From contig NC_089435.1 in the NCBI RefSeq assembly GCF_026210795.1, forward strand, positions 4,650,001-4,714,000: a stretch of DNA of 64,000 nucleotides. Reading direction: 5' to 3'. The notes under the pieces are model-generated. The model did not search any database, was not told the DNA's origin, and saw nothing but the letters and a program-made list of their open reading frames with translations. Of this stretch, positions 1-10,993 are shown piece after piece (position 1 is the stretch's first letter; each line of letters begins with the position of its first letter). Made by a program: the position numbers and the translations under genes. Source of the DNA: Rhizophagus irregularis. Taxonomy: Eukaryota > Glomeromycota > Glomeromycetes > Glomerales > Glomeraceae.

Positions 1-659
1 TTTTTTAAACCCTTTAATTTTTACCCTGACTTTTTTTGTTATTACTCCTTTTATTTTGTTTTTAGCTTCAGGGTTCATGTTGCAGTTACAGTAAGTCACC
101 AGAAGGAGGGTTCCCCTTTAAGAAAGAATTGTTTCAAACAACACTTACTCCCCTAGCTAGAGTTTCCAACTGACAGTACACTTATGAGGTCTTTGTATAT
201 ATGATGGAAGGTTTAATGCTTAATGAATTAGAATAAATGTAATTTGTTCTTAATTTATTCGTTTTTCTATTCTAATAAAGTATTAAATGTGCTGCAGCCA
301 AAATAAATAAATAAATAAATAAATTATGAAATATTTCATTACACTAATATTATTATGTATATATATACAGTATATATAAAAAAAATATAAATATTGCTTA
401 TAAATCAGCTAACAATATTCTAAAATCATTTGATATAGACCGTAAACGTCAAGATCTGATTCTATGATCACCATATGATTGCATGATATTGACCGTAAAA
501 TATCAAATACTATTCACAAATCGGGCATCATAAAATCGCCCTTAAATATCCACAAATCAGACGAATATAACCAAAAATCACCCGGTATATTTGCAAACAG
601 GTTAAGACTATTTTTATTAATTTGACTTGTGTATTTAGCCAAAGGCATTGTTACATTCC
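1..659. other. Intergenic, A+T-rich, with an AAAT microsatellite
   Basis: I see no convincing coding region on either strand. A short run of AAAT repeats lies at 301-324. The segment follows the 3' end of the broken minus-strand gene that starts at 660. Confidence 0.5.
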
Positions 660-2195
660 TCAGTAAAGGTGTCCATATTCACGTTCAGATATAGCTTGGA
701 GCAAAGTATCATTTTTATATAAGAAGTAGAAGTGTTGGAGAAGGTGCTGAACATAAATTAAGTCGTTTGATGCAGTAGAGTAATTGATTAAAATTTCGCC
801 CAGGCATCTGCCTAAAGATTCCAAGTCTCTTATATGTTTAAACTTATCTAAAAACTGCATGACACCTTCCTCACAATTGACTAGAAACTTATCAATTGTT
901 CTTCCCTTGGTAAAATTTACTGCCTTTATCTCCTTGTCTTGAAGTTGATTTGCGATAAATATTTTATAATCAAGGGGCAAATATTTTGTACAAACTGTAT
1001 TATAAAAATTTATCACCCAATTGATATGGTGCCTCATCTCGTTTGTAGTCTAGCACGTCCATATAATCATAAATAAGCTTGTCACCTGGTAAAACACGCA
1101 TTTGATATGCTTTTAGAGCATCACTTGCAATATCTTGTCGTTTTTTGGTCGTTGGCTTTTTATTTTCAACTTCCTTTGTAGATGTGCTCGATTCGGTCGT
1201 TTTGTCCTTCGATTCATCAGTCAGAATATGAACACTCATCGGAAGTTTCGCGAAAAACATTTGTGAGCGAAACAGTCTTTTATTTTCAACTTCCTTTGTA
1301 GATGTGCTCGATTCGGTCGTTTTGTCCTTCAATTCATCAGAGTCAGAATATGAAACTCATCGGAAGTTTCGCGAAAACATTTGTGAGCGAAACAGGTACT
1401 ATTTCAGAATCGGAAGATGAACGCTCATCATCATCATATGATAAATAGCTCCTTTGTCTTTTTGGTAAAGATACTTTCACAGATGGGTCAATTGATTTTT
1501 TATTCTGCAGATATAATAATCGTCGTTAAAAAATACTCACATAAAATTCGAGACATTTAAATTATGTTTTTTTGTGGACAAAAATTTAAGATATATACCG
1601 ACCCTTTTTCTTTTTTCGTGATTCAAGTGGTTCTTCTTGAACTCGTTTGCGTTCATTCACACGGGTTTCAATTCTTTTTGTAACATCTCCCTGTAGTGCA
1701 CGATAGCTGATAAGGAACAGACAATAAGTAAATGGTGGTGCACTGGTACAGTCATCAAGAAGCAAGCAGCCTTTCCCGATGCAAGCAAGCAGCCTGCATG
1801 GTAATTGATGAGGCACATCATGGAATATAACGAGTATACTTGCCGTGAAATCTCGTCTCCACTTTAACAGCTTGACTACCGACATTTCGTCATATTGTTT
1901 GCCGATGGTGTCCAGTCTTTATTGTATCGATCATGCTCCGTTTCTTTTCTTCCAGACCACCTACCTACTCGTAAGCGGAAATCCAAGAACTTCATGAGAG
2001 AAGGCTCATCTGTATTCTTCCAAAACACTAAATATTTACAAACGACCCGGTTAAAGCATTGTCATAAGAAATCACTTCTATAGTTTGTCTTACCACTGTA
2101 TTTCAGAGCGTTTAAACATAGTGCATTGTACACGAAATAATCAATATACGGTATATGTAGAAGAGAAGGAATTATACATATGAACTCCGTGATAG
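660..2195 (-). pseudogene. Broken multi-exon gene, function unknown
   Basis: On the minus strand a coding frame enters near 2195, probably after a splice acceptor, and runs to about 1876. It reads IPYIDYFVYNALCLNALKYSG, then VFWKNTDEPSLMKFLDFRL, then EHDRYNKDWTPSANNMTK. It is interrupted by an in-frame TGA at 2062-2064, where CGA (Arg) would be a simple ancestor. A Lys/Arg-rich segment (GDVTKRIETRVNERKRVQEE) follows, behind a plausible acceptor near 1693. The next likely intron starts GTATAT near 1592 and ends CTGCAG near 1510. The downstream part covers 1332-1000 and 1037-660 in two frames, so a frame change lies near 1030. A tandem duplication (1157-1395) also breaks the frame. I do not recognise a domain. 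Exon limits are approximate; the broken state is better supported than any single exon. Confidence 0.5.
1157..1395. repeat. Tandem duplication, about 120 bp x 2, inside the broken gene
   Basis: Two adjacent copies of about 120 bp share nearly all bases, including the stretch encoding KTTESSTSTKEVENK on the minus strand. They differ by small indels in A runs and in the TCAG/AGTCAG stretch. The indels put the copies in different frames, so the duplication itself probably damaged the gene. Confidence 0.85.
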
Positions 2196-2622
2196 ATTTA
2201 CAGATCTATATAAAAATCATGATAATAAGTCACATGATTCTCATCGTTAAAATTTGATGGACGAAAATTTAGAGGAAGTATTTAATGCGAGTCCCAGCAT
2301 CAAGTTATTTCTTTCTCACATTTACGAAAAATATCTATAACTCCACACTCTTTTACTATACTAGATTTCCGAAATAAATTATCCCACTCATATTTACAAA
2401 TTTTTGTCTATCTATATCTCTTCCAAACACACAGACTATGTAATCTCGAAAGAGAACTTCTCTGGGATTAAGAAATTTCGAACCTATAGTATAATTACGG
2501 AAGTATTAGCAACCGAGGTAAAAAAATAATACCGATTTATACTTACCATCACGATTCATTTTCACATAATTCCATTCAGCCTCATACACGAGAAATTTAT
2601 TACTTAATTTTTTCTGTTATCG

Positions 2623-2630
2623 CCGGTACG
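2623..2630. repeat. 8-bp target-site duplication, left, of the hAT element
   Basis: CCGGTACG lies directly before the left terminal repeat and is repeated exactly at 5077-5084. An 8-bp duplication is the hallmark of hAT transposition. Confidence 0.93.
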
Positions 2631-5076
2631 TAGGGATGTTAACAGTTTATGATTGGATGGTTCGAACCGCAGTTTGATCATAGGACCGGTTTCAGTTCAG
2701 TTCAAACGTCAAACCAAACCGAGACCGAACCGATAGAAACCGGTTTAGTGAACCGGTTTTAGATCGGTTCAATTAACGGTTACGTGTATCTGCACGCGTA
2801 ACTTTTTACAATAAAAGAATAACGGATTTTACATTCTTACATTTTTTTATATCACCTTGCATTATTACAACTATGTCGGGAGTTTTTGAAAATGACGATA
2901 ATAATTTATCAGATGATTCCTTAGCATCTGATGATGAAAGAATTATAAATAAGAAATTGTCAGCAGATGTTTGGGAGTTTTTTCAAAAAATTCAAGATGA
3001 GGAAAGTTGGTTAATTACAAACTATAAGTGTATTTTGTGTGCAAAACTTTATTCACCTGGTAATCCAACATCTACACTTCGACGTCATTTAACTAAAAAA
3101 CATCCATCACATTATAAAAAACCTGAAACCCGCCAAACTACTTTACGTTTTAAACCTTACTCTCCATCAAAATCTAAACCTATCACAGATTCTTTGGTTG
3201 ATTTTGTTGCAACTGATTTGCAACCTTTTACCATTGTTGAAAATCCTGAATTCAAATTATTAATTAATAAATTGAATCCCCACTATATTTTACCTTGCAG
3301 ACAAACCTTAAAGGAAAAATTCATAGAAAATTATAAAATGAGAAAAAATGTGTTAATTAATGAAGTCTCACAAATTAACTCAAAAATCTCTCTTACTACT
3401 GATATTTGGACTTCAGAAATCTCAAAAGATTGTTATCTTGGAGTAACAATGCATTATATTAACAACAATTGGGAATTAAAAAATCTCTTACTTGATTTAA
3501 TTCCTGTAAATGGTTCTCATACAGCTGGGTTAATTACTAGCAAGCTTTTACAAATTCTTGAAGAGTTTAGTATCAGTAATAATATTCTTGCATTAACTAC
3601 AGACAATGGAAGCAACATGATAGCATGTGGTAATCAACTAGCAACTGAATTAGATCAGGAGTTTAATAATATGGCTTTTACTCATTACAGATGTGCTGCA
3701 CATATTATAAATTTAGCAGTAAAAGCAGGAATGAGTCATGTTGGAAATGAAATCAAAAAACTTCGTCAATTTGTTGTTAAAATCAAGAATTCACCATTAT
3801 TTTTGGATAAATTATCAGAAATTTGTACCCTTAAAAAAGTTAAATTTCTTAAACCAATTTTAGATATAGACATTCGCTGGAATTCCACATATTTTATGAT
3901 TAATAGACAAATCTTAATGCAGGGTGTTTCAGAATTACTTGCAACAACAAATGTTGAAGAACTTGGAGATTTATTTCCAACAATATCTGAATGGCGACAT
4001 ATTAAGGTATTTTTTATTTTATAAATTATTATTTATTTTATTTTATAATTATATATTTATTAATTATTATTTTTTTTTTTACAGGAATTAGCAAAGGTAT
4101 TAGAACCTATGTATGAAGCAACCAATTTATTATCATCATCAAAAAATCCTACACAAGGTGATATAAGATTGGTTTTTAATGGAATGTTTAAAAAATTGGA
4201 TCATTATCAAAGAGGAAATCACCATACACAAAAGGCAATAGCATCAGCAATTTGTAATAAATTGAAAGCCTATTGGGACAAATATTTGAATCAATCTTCC
4301 ATTACTTCTTCAATATTAGATCCACGCTACAAAACCACATTATTTAGTCATAATGATATAACTGAAATTATTAGTAAATTACAAGAATTATATTTGTCAT
4401 ATTTACCCTTAAATAATCAAACCATACCATCAGCACCAGCACGATCATCTCGTGATTATTTTCTTAATTTACTTAATCCAAATAATATTCGTCAAGAAGT
4501 ATCGCATGATGAATTAGATCGATACTTAAATTCTCCAGTAGATAGTAATACAGGTTCTTTAATTTGGTGGAAAACTTATGAAAAGGATTACCCAAGTACT
4601 ATCTCAAATAGCTAAGGATTATTTAACAATCCAAGCAACGTCGGTTCCATCAGAAAGGGCATTTTCAATTTCGGGATTAACTATTTCAAAAACTAGAAAT
4701 AGGTTAGATCCTGAAACGGCAAGGGCAATTATATGCATGAAAAATTGGATATCAGAAAAAGAAAGAATGGAAAATTGAATCAATACTTGCAATATGTCTT
4801 TTTTTTTTCCTTTTTTTTACATTATGTGAAATTTTGTTGGTAATTTTTTTTCTTATAATAAAAAATTTTTTGACGATATACGATATATTTAAATTCATGA
4901 TCTGCATTACACAATTTTGTATAAAATACTATAAATATCCGGTCTAAACTTCGGTCTAAACTTCAGTCCAAACTTCGGTTCAAACTCTGGTTCTAAACCT
5001 ATAACGGTTCGGTTTTGTACTCAAACCACCAGTTTTTGGACCGAAAACCGGATGGACCGAACCGTTAACATCCCTA
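2631..5076 (+). mobile_element. hAT-superfamily DNA transposon, 2.45 kb
   Basis: The ends are inverted repeats beginning TAGGGATGTTAAC, with 13 matching bases before the first mismatch. They are flanked by a perfect 8-bp duplication (CCGGTACG). Both subterminal regions are packed with AACCGG/CGGTTC motifs (about 2690-2775 and 4935-5060), typical positions for transposase binding. The element contains one transposase gene with an intron and one frame break, so it looks recent and nearly complete. Its exact duplication and matching ends argue against long decay. Confidence 0.95.
2873..4778 (+). pseudogene. hAT transposase, spliced, with a one-base frameshift
   Basis: Exon 1 (2873-4006) starts at ATG with an acidic leader, then a BED-type zinc finger: Cys at residues 53 and 56 (CILC), followed by a His pair in RRHLTKKH. 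The RNase-H-like core shows LTTDIWTS and LTTDNGSNM, which hold two likely catalytic Asp. Intron 4007-4084 is GTATTT...TTACAG, and exon 2 continues in frame at ELAKVLEPMYEA. Near 4590 the frame is lost by one base: the protein continues as SQIAKDYLTIQATSVPSERA in the next frame and ends with the hAT dimerisation motif (SERAFSISG...KTRNRL...MKNW) at 4778. The length suits the family. Either this copy is dead or the base is a sequencing error. Confidence 0.9.
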
Positions 5077-5084
5077 CCGGTACG
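5077..5084. repeat. 8-bp target-site duplication, right, of the hAT element
   Basis: CCGGTACG immediately follows the right terminal repeat and is identical to 2623-2630. Confidence 0.93.
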
Positions 5085-6310
5085 ATACTGCGCAAAGTTC
5101 CAAGAATTCGGCACGTGATGCTTATATAAGATAAATTTTTTTGATGCACTGACGGCACTGCGCCAGACAGCAAGACTTTTGCTGTGCCGTTGCATGTGAC
5201 GACTGACGAGATTCATGTATTGCGTCTATTGTACGCGTGATGATGGTCAGTAATTTTCTCGGCGAAGATCAAAATGCCGATATATAACAAGAAGAGCAAT
5301 ATGTCCGTTTTATTTTGGAACAACTATAGCGGAAAGTTGATTAAGATTGTGGTGACATGTTTCAAGAAGCTAACTGAACAATAAACCAACCTACCAGTAA
5401 CCTACCTTTATTACTTTGCAGAATATACGAGTTTGTTTAACTGTAAATATTGATGATGCAAATAATGTTAAGTTTTGATTATTTTGCTTGATTTTTTCGT
5501 TTTACTTATACAAGGCTGTTAAAAGGGTTCACTAACTGGGACATTATCTTTTTATATAATTTGCAGGATCGATTTTGGAATACGCTTATTACGTTAATGA
5601 TCGCATCACGAAAATCTGATCAACGGACTCTCCTTAATTTAACAATAAAAGCTATCCATATGTAAAGATCATCAAGGGGCCTTTTAATAATAATATACGT
5701 AAGAATTTTAAGAATATGCGAGAAAGTTTGAGAATAAATTATTTTGCGCAGTTACTTGTTCCTGTGATACATCTATACTAAATGATACTGCGCATTTATC
5801 AAGTTCTGGATCATTTATTTCGTTACAATAAAACTTGACCGAAAAATATTAGCATACATGGTCCCACAACCCATAACTGGTAAATTTGGCCCTTATTGCG
5901 TCTTTGCTTTATTGATCGTACGAGAAAAAAATACATAATACAGGTTACATGATCAAACCAAAGTGATAAAAAATTTCATATGAACAAAGCATTATACTGC
6001 TAGCCCTTCCGTGATGCTAGTATGAGTTTTGAAATCCTAAATGAGAAAATTGTCTATTAACTTATTGCTTCCTTGCAAATATACTGTATAATACAACTGA
6101 AAGTAAATTCACCTTAACTGCATAAATGTCTTGACTGGAAATTTCCTCTCCAGTATTTTTTTTCGCTGGCACTTTTCCATACTGCTTATTCGGAAGATAT
6201 GTATTTGGAAAAAAAATCTTTCATTGCACAGCCCGATATCTAGGTAATCGATCTCGCATGGTGAACATCTTACGATTGCAAATTTGCTTGAACTGTTGCA
6301 GGTAAGACAA
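5085..6310. other. Intergenic, nothing recognised
   Basis: No coding frame, RNA gene or repeat that I can support. The short open frame overlapping 4980-5216 on the minus strand crosses the transposon end and is not a gene. Confidence 0.5.
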
Positions 6311-6316
6311 ATATTC

Positions 6317-8549
6317 TATGAGGCGCCATGCTGTTCAAAAGTCTGGGGTTTAAACCCCAGATCAAATCCCAGATTTATCCAGGGTGAAAATGGATTAATC
6401 CATATTTCATCCCGGATTTTCCTATATTTCACCCCGGATTTGATCCATATTTTATCCCGCATATTTTATCCCAGATCTGATCCACATTTTACCCCGGATC
6501 TGATCCACATTTTACCCCAGATTAATTCCTTAAAATTCACCAAAAATTATATCACACCCAATTGTCAAACCCCGGATTAATCCATATTTCATCCCAGATT
6601 TGATCTATATTTTATCCCGGATTAATCCATATTTTATCCCAAATCTGATCTATATTTTATCCGGATTATATTTTATCCTTAGACTATATCATAGGTTTTA
6701 AGTCATGTGATCAGATTTTTTTGTTTATGAGATCATTTTAGAAACTTCTCTTATAACTTTAAAATAAAGTAAAATTTCTATTAAAGTTTACATGAGATGT
6801 TTTGAATAGAGATAAAGATGACCCTGAAATTAGATTTGCCAAAATTCTGAACTCATAATCCGTAATTCCAGCCAAATCCAAACTTCTGAAATCTGAAATT
6901 CCAGCCAAAATTGAAATTAAATATGTAAATTCAGCCGGAATTATGCACTTAATTCCAGCAGGAACTATTGAATTTCGATTTTGGCTGGAATTACAGGTTC
7001 ATTAATTTTAATTATGAATTAATTTTGGCAGAATTTCAGATTTCAGATTTTTGTTAAATTAATTTCAAATTTCAGGGCTATCCTTAAATATAGAGATTAC
7101 ATGATTTTAAATTATTACCAGATGTCATACCCTTTACGTTTAATTTCAGCCAAGTTGCCAAGTTTGTAATGCTGGTTCCATTCTCACGTTATATCATATG
7201 ACCGAAATCTTAGGTAAGTTTTCAAAAAATATTTTTCAAAAATAAAATAATTTTTTAATTATTTTTTTTTTCATTTTTATAGGAACTGACATTACACTTA
7301 TTGAAATTTTAGTTCCAATAAAATTGGAAAATTATACATAAAGTTATGACTTTTTAAAAGGAAAATTTTCATATCAATCATTTGGTATTATTTATTTTAT
7401 TTTTCTTATTTAACAATTTTATAATTAGAAGGCAAAAAAAACCAAGCCCTTTAGATAAATATAAACAATAAATATTTTTAAATTATATAGGAAAGAAAAT
7501 TTGTTGGTATTATTGAGAAAATATTTAGTATTATAATAATCATATATATAATTCATTTTCTAACTATTACTGGAGGTGATGATCACCAGGTGATTGAAAT
7601 TATGATAATCAACCAGCATTAAAAAATATAATGCCAGTAAAAATTGATAATTCTGGCTAATGAAAATAATTACCTGGTGATTTGAAGTAAAAAACTTATT
7701 TTTATACATTTTTTATAAATAAATATGTTGAAAAATATTTTGAGATTTTTTTAAAAATTTATTATTAACCTATTAACAGGCTGATTAAAATAAAATATTT
7801 TTATTATTTATTCAGTGCAATACCTCTATAATAGGTATCTCTTGTATTTTATATGATGATCTAATAATTAGAATTTTATAAAATTTCATTATTAAATAGT
7901 TTTTAATAAAATAAATTGATTAAGTAAATAAAAAATTTTCTCAATTTTTTTACTTATATAATATAAAAATTATGATAAATTTGATTGGTTAAAATTATAT
8001 AATATTGAAATTTATATATTTAGTAATCATAATTCTGGCTAAATTTATAATACTAACTAGAGTTAAGATTAATTATTAAAGTTTTTTTAAAAATTTTTTA
8101 AAAAGAGTAGCGTAAGGAGAATTTAATTTTATTGGTTGATCAGCAAGAATTTTAACTGGCTAAAATCAATAATTGACTTCGTAATATTGGATTTATATCA
8201 CCAGAATAAAATCAAATATAGATAAAATCAAATCTGGGATAAAATATAAATCAAATCCAAGATAAAATATGAATTAATCCGGGATAAAATATGGATTAAA
8301 TCTGGGATGAAATATGGATTCAGTTAATTCAGGGTTTGACAATTGGGTGTGATGTAATTTTTGGTGAAATTTAAGGAATTAATCTAGGGTAAAATGTGGA
8401 TCAGATCCGGGATAAAATATAGATCAAATCTGAGGTGAAATATAGGAAAATCTGGGATGAAATATGGATTAATCCATTTTCACCCCAGATAAATCTGGGA
8501 TTTGATCTGGAGTTTAAACTCAGACTTTAGATCAGTATGGCGCTTTATA
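6317..8549. mobile_element. Large foldback element without coding sequence, 2.2 kb
   Basis: The two ends are inverted copies of each other for several hundred bases. The left end reads GGCGCCATGCTGTTCAAAAG; the inverted right end reads AGCGCCATACTGATCTAAAG. ATATTC flanks both sides (6311-6316 and 8550-8555) and is the likely target duplication. The arms consist of an iterated motif of about 20 bp (ATCCATATTTCATCCCGGAT and variants), at least eight times per arm. The middle is A+T-rich with AATTCCAGCC/GGCTGGAATT palindromes. No transposase is present; the open frame at 6284-6580 lies in the iterated arm and is chance. Non-autonomous; superfamily unclear. Confidence 0.8.
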
Positions 8550-8555
8550 ATATTC

Positions 8556-9414
8556 CATTTTATTTTTATACCATTTACTATGTAATCCATAATTCCCATG
8601 CTTTTCATTGCAGATAGGGCATGATGAATCCTATGATCAAATTATAATTATCAATCCTCTTAAAACTATTTTAAAAATATGTTATAATATATATTAGTCA
8701 TGACTCATAAATCAATGAGTCATGACTAATCGTATAATTTAGTTAATTATAGTAAATATACTCATACAATTTTGAAATGCTTTAAGATGGATTTGATAAT
8801 TAATTCTAGATAGGATTTGACTTCAAAATAACAGGCTCTTTTTTTTACATTGCTCAGAAAAGATAAATAGAATACATTATTTTCTGATTTTGAATTTATG
8901 AGAAGGTGGTTTTAATAATTGTCATGGCTTATAACCAGTTCTTTTTTATGTTTTTTATTTATGTTGAAATCTTATCTGTCAAAATGGTAAGCCAGTTAAT
9001 TTAGCATGCAATCCAGATTTAAAAAATCAAATATGTAAATAAAATAATATTTATTTATTGTCTGAAGCATAGCGAAGGACTATATAATTTTATGAAGGTC
9101 GATGACAATTAGTGTCATGTAGTGATATCTGGTTATCTGCACACGTTATTTCTGATTGGTCCACACAAAATGTGTATTGGAAATTTCATGCTACATCAAA
9201 AATAAACAAGTAAAAAAGTTTATGATTACCTTTTTTTTAGATTTCAGCTAGTAAATATATTTTTCTTTTAAACGACTTTCTTATTTTTTTCCTAGGGTTT
9301 CTGGATTTCTTGTACATACCGGACTGGTGAGTTGTTTTTTATTTGTTTTGCTTTAAAAAAATGTTTTTAGCATTTCATTTTTATTTTCTTTTATCTAGAA
9401 ACACAGGTTTTTTG
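8556..9414. other. Intergenic with exon-like minisatellite units near its end
   Basis: No gene is recognised. Around 9290-9414 there are diverged repeat units built like the flank after 10992: a T-rich tract ending in TAG, a short segment containing TTCTTGTACATACCGGAC, then GTGAGT. They resemble short exons between splice sites and form the target into which the next element inserted. Confidence 0.45.
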
Positions 9415-9416
9415 TA

Positions 9417-10991
9417 CAGTCCCCTCTCGATATAACGAACCCTAGGTTCCAGCTGATCAGGGCTTCGTTATAAGCAACTTCGTTAACATTATAACGAATT
9501 ATTCGGTATTGTATAATGAATTCTTCGGTATAGGAATATCGGTTATACAGATCATGTGACTTGTTGATCTGATTACCGATAATTTAACATTTTTTTTAAT
9601 CTTTTTTTATAGGGGTGCTTTCTAAACTTCAAAATAGATGCCTAGAATGAGAAGTAAGTGGGAACTGGGGGTTTTTTATATTAATTTTGTTTAAAAACAT
9701 TTACTAATGTTCTTTTTTTATTTTTTTTATTGTAGGAAACTTCCTGGACTTCGAAATGGACGCCTGAGACGAGAAGTAAGTGGGGAACTCAATTTTTTTT
9801 ATTTAAGAACATTTACTAATGTTCTTTTTTTATTTTTTTATTATAGGGAACTTCCTGGACTTGAAATGGACGCTTGAGACGAAGTAAGTAGGGAACTCGA
9901 TTTTTTATTAATTTCGTTTAAGAACATTTACTAATGTTCTTTTTTATTTTTTATTGTAGGGCTTGAAATGGAAGCTTGAGACGAAGTAAGTAGGGGAACT
10001 CGATTTTTTTTATTAATTTCGTTTAAGAACATTTATTACTAATGTTCTTTTTTATTTTTTTATTGTAGGGACTTCAAAATAGACGCTTAGGACGAAGTAA
10101 GTGGGACAACTCAATTTTTTCTTTTAATTTTGTTTAAGAACATTTACTAATGTTCTTTTTTATTTTTTTATTGTAGGGACTTGAAATGGACGGGCTTGAG
10201 ACGAAGTAAGTGGAACAACTCAATTTTTTCTTTTAATTTCGTTTAAGAACATTTACTAATATTCTTTTTTATTTTTTTTTATTGTAGGGACTTGAAATGA
10301 ACGCTTGAGACGAAGTAAGTGGGACAACTCAATTTTTTCTTTTAATTTCGTTTAAGAACATTTACTAATGTTCTTTTTTTTTTTTTTATTATAGGGAATG
10401 CTTCCTGAAGTGTTCTATATAAAAATGTTTATTATAATTCCTTTTTTTGTAGGAATGCTGTTTAACAATAACTGACTATATAATAAATAAATTATTAATG
10501 ATATATTAATTTAACTAGGAGAGTACCTTACCCCTGCGATAAATATAAATTAATAACAATTCACATCGAATCCTAATACAACCGAATTAATGTAAATTAA
10601 TGTAATTCTGCCTAAATATTAAATAAAATAGCCAGAATTATTAATCCCGATACGATCCTGATACAATCCCGATCCATAATTTAAATATAAAACACAGGGG
10701 TGATATTTAATGTCATAATGCATCAATATTTATTAATAATTACATTTAATTATAAAGAAATTCTTCGTTATAACTGAAAAAAATTCGTTATAAAAAAAAT
10801 CCGTTATATCGAGAGGCATTTTTATATAAGAAATTCACACACTTTACTTCGTACTATGTTATACGGTAAATAAATAGTAAACTTCGTTATATCAAGGTTT
10901 TTTTCATATTTAAAATCGGTACCAATAATCGTACGATCCGTTATATCACGTTATTCACATATCGGCGTTCGCTCGGTAGGAGAGCTGACCG
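9417..10991. mobile_element. TA-flanked element resembling non-autonomous Tc1/mariner or pogo
   Basis: The left end is CAGTCCCCTCTCGATATAAC; the inverted right end is CGGTCAGCTCTCCTACCGAG, matching in the first dozen bases apart from three. TA lies on both sides (9415-9416 and 10992-10993). Removing the element restores TTTTGTACATGCCAGAC, which matches a neighbouring diverged copy of the target near 9312 (CTTGTACATACCGGAC), so the limits are supported by the inferred empty site. Many GTTATAAC and GTTATATC motifs lie inside both ends. No transposase frame is seen; the centre is a tandem array of intron-like modules. Confidence 0.7.
9613..10394 (+). repeat. Tandem array of exon/intron-like modules, about 110 bp x 7
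   Basis: Seven consecutive modules each contain a segment of about 27-41 bases (core GACTTGAAATGGACGCTTGA), then a strong 5' splice consensus GTAAGT, then an intron-like stretch with a TTTACTAAT branch-point look-alike, a T-rich tract and TTATTGTAG or TTATTATAG. The next core starts at the following base. Each intron-like stretch also holds the inverted repeat AAGAACATT...AATGTTCTT. The cores vary in length, so they do not keep one frame. The array lies inside the TA-flanked element. Confidence 0.85.
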
Positions 10992-10993
10992 TA

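Noticed and set aside
1586-1885. 99-codon ORF as one exon
   Set aside because: Only its last third looks coding; the first part includes a probable intron with a duplicated AAGCAAGCAGCC stretch, so it is not a single exon.
6284-6580. 98-codon ORF
   Set aside because: It lies in the iterated arm of the foldback element; the repeated RSDPHF-type sequence follows the DNA motif.
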